Shown one piece after another: positions 56,866-64,000 of a stretch of 64,000 nucleotides of DNA. The DNA lies in the NCBI GenBank assembly GCA_035968315.1, contig JAVYIN010000005.1, forward strand, positions 186,001-250,000, read 5' to 3'. The DNA is from Nitrospira sp. Lineage in GTDB: Bacteria > Nitrospirota > Nitrospiria > Nitrospirales > Nitrospiraceae. Position 1 is the first letter of the stretch, and each line of letters starts with the position of its first letter. The position numbers were made by a program, and so were the translations under genes. Below the pieces are notes generated by a model. The model saw nothing but the letters and a program-made list of their open reading frames with translations, was not told the DNA's origin and made no database searches.

Positions 56866-57393
56866 TCATGGACAGTGGTATTCGGCGATCACCGATTGGA
56901 TGACGCTATGCCACGTCTCGATCGTTCCCGTCAGTTGCGCCAGGTCTTCACGCAAGCGGGGAGCCGGAGGCGGTGAGGGAATGTCGCCAATGGGTTCCGC
57001 GGCTTGATGCAGGCTGGCCAGGGCCAAACTGAGGCTGCCGCAGACGCCGGACGACGCCGGCAGCTGATTGCCGGCCCGCCGAAAGAGGCCCATCGCCCGG
57101 TAGGTATGTTCCTGAGACCGGAAGAGCGACTCCATTCGGCGAGACACCATTCCAGCCATTCCCTCACGCTTTTTGGCCATTTGAGCTGACAGCAGCGCCG
57201 CCCGCCCCATGATCATGGCGGCTCCGTCAGGATCATCGCCAGCAATGGCATCCTCGGCTTTGGCCCGTAACCTCGAGAGTTCTGCGTCGTCGTTCATCAC
57301 CTGGGCGTCCGGTCTTTCCGGCATGGCCAGCAAGAGAGCGGTGAGGCCGCAGCTGAGCAGGCAGATCAGGGTCCTGTGACGGCGTATCGGCAT
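56866..57393 (-). CDS. Exported helical protein, hypothetical
   Basis: A 175-residue protein with a signal peptide (LICLLSCGLTALLLAMPERPDA) and a mainly alpha-helical body (ELSRLRAKAEDAIAGDDPDG, AAMIMGRAALLSAQMAKKRE). It has two Cys near the end. A proline-rich stretch (SPPPAPRL) lies near residue 143. No family recognised. It is convergent with the PIN-domain gene and has no close partner on its strand. Confidence 0.65.
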   Translation of the reverse strand: MPIRRHRTLICLLSCGLTALLLAMPERPDAQVMNDDAELSRLRAKAEDAIAGDDPDGAAMIMGRAALLSAQMAKKREGMAGMVSRRMESLFRSQEHTYRAMGLFRRAGNQLPASSGVCGSLSLALASLHQAAEPIGDIPSPPPAPRLREDLAQLTGTIETWHSVIQSVIAEYHCP

Positions 57394-57541
57394 AGAGATC
57401 GTCCAGAGATTGGCCAGTGCAACGGTACTCTACTGAAGTGCCTGTTTGGCTGGCAAGTTGCCAGGGTATAAAGGGGATCAGTATAATCGCGCGGTCTTTG
57501 GCGGGATTGGGGCTGTGGGCCTCTTGGGAAGGAGACTACTC

Positions 57542-57736
57542 GTGCAATACTGGGTCAAAGTGGTGTTTGTGGACAGCCAGGAGCTGCTCATCAAGGATGT
57601 GGTCAGCCATCGGCTGTCTGAAGATCAAGAATTTATTTACGTGGAGTCTCCGCGGGAAATGATCCTGGTGCCGATCAAGCAGATCAAGTATCTCTCCTGT
57701 GATGCCACGGTGTTTTCTGGAAAGAAAACATCGTGA
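57542..57736 (+). CDS. Small beta-rich protein, possible Sm-like fold
   Basis: A 64-residue protein from GTG 57542, with GGAAGGAG 8 bp upstream. The alternating pattern QYWVKVVFVDSQELLIKDVV, EFIYVESPREMILVPIKQIK, YLSCDATVF suggests a five-stranded Sm/SH3-like barrel. The frame is open to 57446, but the upstream part lacks a ribosome binding site. It stands alone before the convergent glucosylglycerate operon. Function unknown. Confidence 0.6.
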   Translation: MQYWVKVVFVDSQELLIKDVVSHRLSEDQEFIYVESPREMILVPIKQIKYLSCDATVFSGKKTS

Positions 57737-57767
57737 TCCGGCAGGCTGATCACACCCGTATTCTGCC

Positions 57768-58601
57768 TTAGACTGCCTGGGCCAGCAGATTGAGCATGGC
57801 GGCATTCCAGCCGTCTGGGCCGGATCCTGGTGCGAGTATGAGGTGCGGGAGGGTGATCGAAGGGTCGTACCTGCCGTCCGGCTTTTGGATCAGCACAGGA
57901 TGGTCTACCGCTTGGAGTAGGGAGAGGTCGTTGAGACTGTCTCCAATTCCCACCGTTTCCGCCATGGCACCCTGTTCTTCCAGCTGCCATTGTTGCCGGT
58001 AACAGTGGAGCAGACGCATCGCGGCCTGGCCTTTGTCGTGATGGCCGGTCAGATGGAAGAACCGCCCTCCTTTAGTCCATTGCAATCCGCGCGACGTAAT
58101 CTGGCGGCAGACTTCCTGTACCAAGGAAAGCGGCCCTTCCAGCAGATAGGGTTCGTCATATTCGCGCAGCTTGGCTCGCACGGCTGCATCGTGTCCGATG
58201 CCCGTTGCCTGCATAATTTCGTCGATGGAGAGGTCGCCGAATCCGGTCAAGCGAGTGCTCAAGGTCTCTTCGATCTGCTTGAGGACATCGCGCAGCATGG
58301 CATAGGGGATGCCGAGTTCGATGACGGAGTAGGCCGACCGCGGCCTGGCCCGTTCGAGCGGAAAATCGAAGGTGCCCACGGGCACAAAAATCCCGCCGCC
58401 GTTTTCCACAATGAACGGGCCATGGTGGCAGAGCTGTTCGCGCAGGGGCTCGATTTCCGCCCGTGTTTTGCTGGAGACCAGCACCATGGGAATGTTGCGG
58501 GCCTGAATCGCCTCCAGCGCGGGACGCGCGGCGTCGAAGGAATAGCTCTGACTGTCAAGCAGGCAGCCGTCAAGGTCCGTAAATATCAAGTATTGCGGCA
58601 T
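57768..58601 (-). CDS. mpgP: Glycosyl-3-phosphoglycerate phosphatase (HAD, MpgP-like)
   Basis: A 277-residue HAD phosphatase: FTDLDGCLLDSQSYSF (nucleophile Asp, near residue 8), MVLVSSKTRAEIEPL, VENGGGIFVP and GIGDSLNDLSLLQAVD (metal-binding Asp). This is the mannosyl-3-phosphoglycerate phosphatase pattern; with a GT81 enzyme in the same operon it would remove phosphate from glucosyl- or mannosyl-3-phosphoglycerate to give the free solute. Start ATG 58601 is at the family N-terminus, 10 bp after the previous gene. Confidence 0.88.
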   Translation of the reverse strand: MPQYLIFTDLDGCLLDSQSYSFDAARPALEAIQARNIPMVLVSSKTRAEIEPLREQLCHHGPFIVENGGGIFVPVGTFDFPLERARPRSAYSVIELGIPYAMLRDVLKQIEETLSTRLTGFGDLSIDEIMQATGIGHDAAVRAKLREYDEPYLLEGPLSLVQEVCRQITSRGLQWTKGGRFFHLTGHHDKGQAAMRLLHCYRQQWQLEEQGAMAETVGIGDSLNDLSLLQAVDHPVLIQKPDGRYDPSITLPHLILAPGSGPDGWNAAMLNLLAQAV

Positions 58602-58611
58602 GGTGCGATCC

Positions 58612-59322
58612 TTAGTAATGATGGAGGTCGTCGGCGCCCTGCTCGCGGGTGGAGCGTCCCAGATGACGCTCCAGAAACGTTTTGGCCAAGTCTCTTCCGC
58701 CCAGGCCGAAGGCCAGCGCGGCGGCGAAGACGATCCCGCCCCAGGTAATGCCGAATCCCACGGCGACGATGTGCTCCGCAATGCCGAGCTGTTCGAGGGC
58801 CATCGCGATGCTGAGCAGTTGTATGGTCCAGCGGGTACTTGTCGCGATCAGCCTGGCCGGCGGGAGGCCGGCGTTGACCGCCGCAATAAGCACTCCCTGG
58901 GCCACGAAGTTCGAGATGAGATAGCCCGCAACGCCGATGACCGTCGCGATGAGGAGATGCGGAATATAGGCAACGGTGGCATGCGTCAGTTTGCTGATCG
59001 ATTCAACGTGTAACGCTTCGAGCGATGCGATTGAGGCGAAGATCACGATCAGCCAGTAGGCCGTCCGTCCGATGAGATGGGAGGGGTCTGACTTGATCCC
59101 TCCGCGCAGGAGCGTGGAGGTCAGGCCCAGGCGATCGCTTGCGCGGTCGAGCCCGATCACTCGAAGAAACCGTTCTGCCGTGTGTCCGGCAGCCCAAGCG
59201 GTGCCGAGCCCTGCAAGCAAGAGCAGGCTCATGGCCAACAGATTAGGGAGAATGGCCAGCGCCTGCCGGCCAAGAATGGTCACTGGTTCGAGCAAGGTGT
59301 CTATCCATTGCGAGGTCATCAC
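58612..59322 (-). CDS. Small membrane protein of mechanosensitive-channel type
   Basis: A 236-residue protein with four to five transmembrane helices, including LAMSLLLLAGLGTAWAAG, AYWLIVIFASIASLEAL, LLIATVIGVAGYLISNFVAQ and a closing FAAALAFGLGGRDLAKTFLE. The conserved helix pattern resembles the MscS-related TM-helix (CmpX-like) family without the C-terminal cytoplasmic domain. In an operon that makes a compatible solute it could release solute on hypo-osmotic shock; that function is inferred from position. MTSQ (59319) is an alternative start. Confidence 0.75.
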   Translation of the reverse strand: MMTSQWIDTLLEPVTILGRQALAILPNLLAMSLLLLAGLGTAWAAGHTAERFLRVIGLDRASDRLGLTSTLLRGGIKSDPSHLIGRTAYWLIVIFASIASLEALHVESISKLTHATVAYIPHLLIATVIGVAGYLISNFVAQGVLIAAVNAGLPPARLIATSTRWTIQLLSIAMALEQLGIAEHIVAVGFGITWGGIVFAAALAFGLGGRDLAKTFLERHLGRSTREQGADDLHHY

Positions 59323-59329
59323 GCCCTCC

Positions 59330-60622
59330 TTAGTTCCGGGTGCCGGGCTCTGGCCACCGAGTCACCAGGTAGTCTTTGTGAGACTCAAACGCGCGGCACA
59401 GGGCTTCGATATGGTGTTCGGCTTCACGCGTGGTGAGCCCCTGTGTTTGCAGGACGAAGGATGCGGTTCTTCCGAGATACAACGGCGTCAGCGCTTTCAG
59501 AAGATGGTCTTGGGGGAGCATCCTGGCGTGATAGGCTAAGGCCGTGTCATAGAGGATGTGGACCCAGAGCGAATCCGGCATACGAAAGCCATCCGCCGGC
59601 ACTCCTTCCAGCGCGCGCAGTTGCGACAGGCTGTCGGTCGATAACATTCGGCTCCAAATCGGCTGCAGGTCGCGCAGCCCCTGCTGAAACACCTCCAGCA
59701 TCCTGGCGACGTTCACGTTGACCGGCTCCACGCCGGTTTCGTATTGAAATCCGAAGAGGGGAACAGGCTGAGAGTTTCTGATGGGGGCCCATGCCGATGG
59801 ATGGATCTCCATCAGGCTGAACAGGGCGCCGGTGACTTGAGCCAGCATGGCGGAGAGGTCGGCCGCAGGATCTTTGGGGTTATGAATTTTCGCCCCAAGG
59901 AAGCTTTGGCAGACGCGCGCGCCGCTGGTCAGCGCCTCTGTCGTCATCCAGATATCGATCCCGAATCGCGCCACGTCGGATTCCCAGACCTGCCTGTTCA
60001 GATAGTGTTGGGCGAGTGCGCCTGAAAATCCGAAATCCCCGCCGATAGGTTGCCGAACCTGATAGCCGTACAGCGCGCGGGTCAGCGGATAGGCAATACT
60101 ATTTGTGATAGTCCCATCGTATTTATGGCGTTGATAGTACGGCGCCACGTAGTCAAAGCCTTCTTGCACGATCGGGCGAAGGAGCAGCTCAATCCATTCG
60201 GGTGTGATGCTGCGGAGATCTGAGTCCACCACGGCGCAGGCCTGGACACGCAGGCGCCGGGCGATCTCGAAAATCGTGCGAAACGCGCTCCCCTTCCCGG
60301 GAATGCCGTGGTAGGGGGTGACGATGCGATGGAGCGGACTCTGGTGGTCGCCGATGAACAGCAGGTCGAGATCCACCAGGGTATTGGCGACGATCGAGGA
60401 GGTGCCGTCGGTGGATCCGCCATCGGCGTTGACCAGAACGGCTCGACGGTCTGGGAAGTACTTGGCAAGTCCAGCCCGAACGGCCCGCACCACGTGGCCG
60501 ACGGTGTCGGCATTGTTGAAGCTTGGGATGCCGATGAGCAGGTCTGCGGCGCCGATCTGCTCGACCGTGGACTCGGTCTGCGCGGCGAGTGGTGTCAGGG
60601 TGTCGTTCATCATGGGCGTCAT
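59330..60622 (-). CDS. Glycosyltransferase (GT-A fold, mannosyl/glucosylglycerate-synthase-like)
   Basis: A 430-residue retaining GT-A glycosyltransferase: LIGIPSFNNADTVGHVVRAV, VLVNADGGSTDGT, YHGIPGKGSAFRTIFEIA, the DxD-like motif VVDSDLRSITPEW (near residue 140), QPIGGDFGFSGA and DIWMTTEALTSGARV. The pattern resembles GT78/GT81-related enzymes that make glucosyl- or mannosylglycerate. With the GT81 gene upstream it may add a second sugar (as in glucosylglucosylglycerate) or make the solute in one step; the donor cannot be read from the sequence. It starts 9 bp after the GT81 gene. Confidence 0.75.
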   Translation of the reverse strand: MTPMMNDTLTPLAAQTESTVEQIGAADLLIGIPSFNNADTVGHVVRAVRAGLAKYFPDRRAVLVNADGGSTDGTSSIVANTLVDLDLLFIGDHQSPLHRIVTPYHGIPGKGSAFRTIFEIARRLRVQACAVVDSDLRSITPEWIELLLRPIVQEGFDYVAPYYQRHKYDGTITNSIAYPLTRALYGYQVRQPIGGDFGFSGALAQHYLNRQVWESDVARFGIDIWMTTEALTSGARVCQSFLGAKIHNPKDPAADLSAMLAQVTGALFSLMEIHPSAWAPIRNSQPVPLFGFQYETGVEPVNVNVARMLEVFQQGLRDLQPIWSRMLSTDSLSQLRALEGVPADGFRMPDSLWVHILYDTALAYHARMLPQDHLLKALTPLYLGRTASFVLQTQGLTTREAEHHIEALCRAFESHKDYLVTRWPEPGTRN

Positions 60623-60631
60623 GTGGCGCGG

Positions 60632-61900
60632 TTACGTGGTGCTCGCGAGGGGGGCGGTATCGTGGGCGCGACCGAGTGCGGTCGCCGGCTCCCACTCATG
60701 GTCGCTTTCAACCGCATCAATCAGGAGCCCGAAGACATCGGGGACGGCGGCGGCCACGCGGCTCCAATTGGAGATCATGGGGACCCCCAGGGGATCTTCG
60801 ATGAAGCTCTGTGTGGCGAGTTTCATGCCTTTCAGAAACACTTCGACGGCGGTGCGTTCCTGGTGTCGGTCGAATTGGAGCGAGTTGATCATCGCATCGT
60901 TTTCGTAGCGGCTGATCGCATCCTGCGCGGCTTGGAGGTACGTGGCCCGCAGAGTCTTGAGCAGGCCGTCGGAGAGAATGACGCCATCGCTGGCCAAGTT
61001 TCTGAAGAGGGCTTTGGTAATATCGGCCGACATCTTCAAGAGGCCGGTCTCGGGATTGTCGGGCGATAAATCCTGGTGTTTGTGTTCATAGGCATCCGCG
61101 ATATCCACCTGGCAGACTCGGCGTAATGCGCAATTGCGATAGACCTCGGCGAGCACGCCCACTTCGAGGCCCCAATCTCCGGGAATGCGGTTGACCCAGG
61201 CCAGATCGCTGACCATGGCGAATTCTCCGGCGAGCGGATAGCGGAAGCTGTCCAAAAAGGCCAGGAGCGGATGCGTGCCGACCAGCTGCTGGAGGCTGCG
61301 GAGGAGCGGGGTCATGAACAACCGGGTGACGCGGCCATGGAGCCGGTCCGTAATCCGGCTGTAATACCCTTTGGCAAACTCGTACCCGAGATTAGGGTTG
61401 GCGATCGGATAGCAGAGACGGGCGAGGTAGTGCCGGTCGTAACTCACGATGTCGCAATCGTGCAGGGCCAGCACCTTGCTCTGATGCCGGGCGAGCACAT
61501 AGCCGAAGGCGGTCCAGCAGCCGCGGCCTTTCCCGGGCAGACCGACATCGATGGCATTGTCGGTGAGGCGTTTTAAGAGCTGTTGAATCCGGCTCCCGTC
61601 ATTCCAGATCACCCGGACGCGCTGCGGAAGGATGGAGAAGTACTCCTTGGCGAGGCGGAACTCCAGGGCTGATGCCCGGTCTAAGGAAATGACAATCTCG
61701 TTGACGTAGCGGACCTCTGTCAGGGTCTCAACGATTTTCTTGAGCGCCGGCCGCTGCAGCTCTGAGTAGAGCGAGGGGAGGACCAGGGCGATCGGATTCG
61801 TCGAGGCATGGCGCTGAAGTTCCGCTTCCAGTTGTTCGAGGTTGGGGCGCCCCAGCCGATGGAGCACCGTCACGACGCCGTTTTGATGGAAGTCCGACAT
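60632..61900 (-). CDS. gpgS: Glucosyl-3-phosphoglycerate synthase (GT81)
   Basis: A 422-residue GT81-type enzyme: IALVLPSLYSELQRPALKKI, EIVISLDRASALEF, IWNDGSRIQQLL, GLPGKGRGCWTAFGYVLAR, the metal-binding ALHDCDIVSYDRHYLARL and GEFAMVSDLAWVNRIPGDWG. GT81 enzymes join NDP-glucose to 3-phosphoglycerate, the committed step to glucosylglycerate. It is first of the four-gene minus-strand operon; the phosphatase is last. Start 61900 is preceded by AGGGAGGA. Confidence 0.88.
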   Translation of the reverse strand: MSDFHQNGVVTVLHRLGRPNLEQLEAELQRHASTNPIALVLPSLYSELQRPALKKIVETLTEVRYVNEIVISLDRASALEFRLAKEYFSILPQRVRVIWNDGSRIQQLLKRLTDNAIDVGLPGKGRGCWTAFGYVLARHQSKVLALHDCDIVSYDRHYLARLCYPIANPNLGYEFAKGYYSRITDRLHGRVTRLFMTPLLRSLQQLVGTHPLLAFLDSFRYPLAGEFAMVSDLAWVNRIPGDWGLEVGVLAEVYRNCALRRVCQVDIADAYEHKHQDLSPDNPETGLLKMSADITKALFRNLASDGVILSDGLLKTLRATYLQAAQDAISRYENDAMINSLQFDRHQERTAVEVFLKGMKLATQSFIEDPLGVPMISNWSRVAAAVPDVFGLLIDAVESDHEWEPATALGRAHDTAPLASTT

Positions 61901-62361
61901 GTTGTCCTCCCTGATCTGACGCCGTGGTGGAGCTCTTCAAGGCCGGTCGCGGATGCCGGCTTGTTTCGGTCCGCTGTCGTCTGCCTGCCTGTGATATTCG
62001 GTTTCATCATGAGTGAAGCAATGCCTGTGCCCGCCTGTGATTCAGGCGAAAGTGCCAGTAGTGTGATGAGCTAAGGTCCCGATCTCTCAGCGGTCTTGAC
62101 GCGGGGCGCGGATTCTATGCGAGTGCTGCTGCGAGCAGTTCGATTGATTGACCGTAACGGAAGTGATGGCACAACCCTCCACTCCAGCGGGCGCCCGCAT
62201 TGCTTAATGTGACTGGGAGGTGCGCTGGAAACTCTTCCCCATGACAAGGCAAGGTTGGCAAATCATGTCATCGGGGCGGACGCTAGAATGCCGTCGGATT
62301 GCGGAAGCGGCCGTTTGGGGCACCATGTTGTGAATGTATGCCTCTCCCAGGTTCCATTGTA
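61901..62361. other. Intergenic region upstream of gpgS and after the RND gene
   Basis: No supported gene. It must hold the gpgS promoter (minus strand) and the 3' end signals of the RND gene, but I see no clear consensus for either. A short hairpin GCCTG-TGATT-CAGGC lies at 62033-62047. Confidence 0.45.
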
Positions 62362-64000
62362 CTAGGTGGATCCCGAGGCCGGTGGCATGAAATCCCTGGT
62401 GATCGTTTGGGGAGATGACGCGCCGGTATCGAGAACGGTGCCGGAGCTGTGCGCTACGGTGTTGCCGGTGGCAGTCCTGTGTTGAGCCGGGCTGTAACGA
62501 GACTCAAGCCATCGATACAAGACGGGCAACACGATGAGCGTGAGGGCAGTGGAGCTCACCAGGCCGCCGATGACGACGATGGCCAACGGCCGCTGCACCT
62601 CCGATCCGATTCCATGGGCGAAGGCCAGGGGGAGCAAGCCCAGCAACGCCACCAAGGCGGTCATCAGCACGGGACGCAGGCGGAGCAGCGCGCCGGACTG
62701 TACCGCCTCGTCCAACGTGGCCCCCTCTTCTCTGAGCGCATTCATGCAGGACACCAGCACGATGCCGTTTAAGACGGCCACCCCGAATAAATTGATGAAG
62801 CCGACAGAGGCTGGAACACTGAGGTATTCGCCCGTCAGCCAGAGTGCGATTATCCCGCCGATGAGCGCGAAGGGAAGGTTCAAAATAATGAGAGCTGCCT
62901 GGCGGAGCGAATTGAATGTGGAGTACAGCAGCAGGAAGATCAGGCCGATCGTCATGGGAACGATGAGGCGTAGCTTTGCCATCGCCCGCTCCATATTCTC
63001 GAAAGAGCCTCCCCAGGCAACGGTGTATCCGGCCGGAAGCGTCACATCCGCAGCGATCTTCTGCTGCGCTTCCGCCACCAGACTGCCGATGTCGCGCCCC
63101 AGTGTGTTGAACCCGATCGAGACATACCGCTGGAGCCGCTCTCGGCTGATCCGCCCCGGGCCTTCTTCAAGCCGCACCGTTCCCAGATCGGCCAGCGGGA
63201 TGAGGGCGCCGGATTTGTCGCTGAGCGGAATGTTGCTGATGGTTTCAACGCTGTTCCGGTACTGTTCCGGGAAGCGGACGACCAGGTCGAACCGCTGCTG
63301 GTTTTCGTACACTCGGGTGGCGGCTTCACCGCCGATCGCGGTGGTAATGATTTCCCGGACGTCGGCGACGTTGATCCCGTGGCGGGCGATGTTGCCGCGA
63401 TCGATGTCGATCGTGAGATAGGGCTGTCCGAACAGCTGTTCCACCTTGATGTCCCGCACGCCCCGCACGGTTCCCAGGACGCCGGCGATCTCCTCGGCTT
63501 TTGCCCGCAAGGTTTCCAGATCGTCGCCGAAGAGTTTCACGGTGGCTTCGGTCCGCACCCCTGAAATCAATTCATCGACCCGCTGCTGAATGGGCTGGCT
63601 GATGAGGAAGGTGGCGCCTGCCACCTGGGTGAGCCGTTCGCGAAACTTCTGCATCAACTCCGGCATCGTCCGGGCCGTCGTCCATTCGTCGAGCGGGCGC
63701 AGTCTGACCACGGGATCGCTCTCGTTCGCCTCTTGGGGGTCGTTTCCCAGCTCCGTGCGCCCGATCTTGGACACCACGGCCTCCACTTCAGGAAATTCCA
63801 TGATGGCCTGCTGCATGCGTTTTTCAATTTCGATGGAGGCCGGAAGGGAGATGCTCGGCAGCCGGATCGTTTGGGGGGCCACGGCTCCTTCGTTGAGGAT
63901 CGGGATGAACTCGCTGCCAAGCATCGGGAACAGCGCCAGGCTGCCGAGCAGCGCGCCACAGGCGATCATCAGAACCACCCTGGTGTGTTTCAACGCCCAC
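62362..64000 (-). CDS. CzcA/CusA-type heavy-metal RND efflux pump, C-terminal part (N-terminus outside window)
   Basis: About 546 C-terminal residues of an inner-membrane RND pump; the frame is open to the window end, so the start lies beyond 64000. It includes periplasmic porter domains (LGSEFIPILNEGAVAPQTIR, GVRTEATVKLFGDDLETL, LEEGPGRISRERLQRYVSIG) and the C-terminal transmembrane helices (VPMTIGLIFLLLYSTF, NLFGVAVLNGIVLVSCMNAL, RPVLMTALVALLGLLPLAF, GSEVQRPLAIVVIGGLVSST). These are CzcA/CusA features; the metal cannot be decided without the N-terminal half. A ~45-residue hydrophilic tail follows the last helix. Confidence 0.93.
   Translation of the reverse strand, partial: WALKHTRVVLMIACGALLGSLALFPMLGSEFIPILNEGAVAPQTIRLPSISLPASIEIEKRMQQAIMEFPEVEAVVSKIGRTELGNDPQEANESDPVVRLRPLDEWTTARTMPELMQKFRERLTQVAGATFLISQPIQQRVDELISGVRTEATVKLFGDDLETLRAKAEEIAGVLGTVRGVRDIKVEQLFGQPYLTIDIDRGNIARHGINVADVREIITTAIGGEAATRVYENQQRFDLVVRFPEQYRNSVETISNIPLSDKSGALIPLADLGTVRLEEGPGRISRERLQRYVSIGFNTLGRDIGSLVAEAQQKIAADVTLPAGYTVAWGGSFENMERAMAKLRLIVPMTIGLIFLLLYSTFNSLRQAALIILNLPFALIGGIIALWLTGEYLSVPASVGFINLFGVAVLNGIVLVSCMNALREEGATLDEAVQSGALLRLRPVLMTALVALLGLLPLAFAHGIGSEVQRPLAIVVIGGLVSSTALTLIVLPVLYRWLESRYSPAQHRTATGNTVAHSSGTVLDTGASSPQTITRDFMPPASGST

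Overview
The window looks like a chromosomal segment of a Nitrospira-type bacterium (phylum Nitrospirota). This is inferred from gene content and order, not from a marker gene: a two-domain copper nitrite reductase (NirK) beside a Crp/Fnr regulator and a transketolase, a PEP-CTERM/exosortase locus under a PrsK/PrsR sigma-54 system, pyruvate phosphate dikinase, split glycyl-tRNA synthetase, and many small toxin-antitoxin (TA) modules in GC-rich DNA. I found no rRNA, tRNA, CRISPR array or complete insertion sequence.

Layout. 1-9000 is a defence and TA island: the 3' end of a DarG-like antitoxin gene, a truncated copy of the hsdM 5' end, a DUF6883/DUF4926 pair, full hsdM, an Mrr-type nuclease, mazEF, DUF4258/DUF2283, an orphan DUF4926 gene, hflX, an RRM protein and a decayed RelE/XRE pair. 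The small modules are separated by related GC-rich repeats. 9000-18700 is the PEP-CTERM locus: prsK-prsR, a sigma-54 promoter, a PEP-CTERM-like substrate, an exosortase/EpsI fusion coupled to an M48 protease, and the TPR lipoprotein PrsT. 18950-23060 holds sthA, an HDOD protein, a secreted coiled-coil protein, an HdrB-like protein and a cupin. 23088-29770, on the minus strand, runs from transketolase through a Crp/Fnr regulator and nirK to a small HMA-like exported protein, an outer-membrane protein, a solute-binding lipoprotein and a c-type heme protein.

30000-43000 carries an Fn3 lipoprotein with its own sigma-54 promoter, DUF2061, an Rrf2 regulator, glyQ-glyS, ppdK-ribD, an esterase, an MFS transporter and ribE. 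43180-46680 is a low-GC insert: two higBA modules flanking two genes laid out like integron cassettes with an attC-like site. 46780-57740 holds a TIG protein, a TPR protein, acetyl-CoA synthetase, a caspase-fold protein lacking its catalytic cysteine, four envelope lipoprotein genes and a PIN-domain module. 57768-61900 is a tight four-gene operon that fits glucosylglycerate-type compatible-solute synthesis plus a mechanosensitive-channel-like protein. The window ends inside a CzcA/CusA-type RND pump gene.

How the parts connect. PrsK/PrsR and RpoN probably drive the PEP-CTERM substrate gene (GG-N10-GC at 12703-12716) and perhaps the Fn3 lipoprotein gene (30559-30572). The nirK promoter carries a symmetric Crp/Fnr-type box exactly 41.5 bp from the start point implied by its -10 element, and a Crp/Fnr gene lies immediately upstream.
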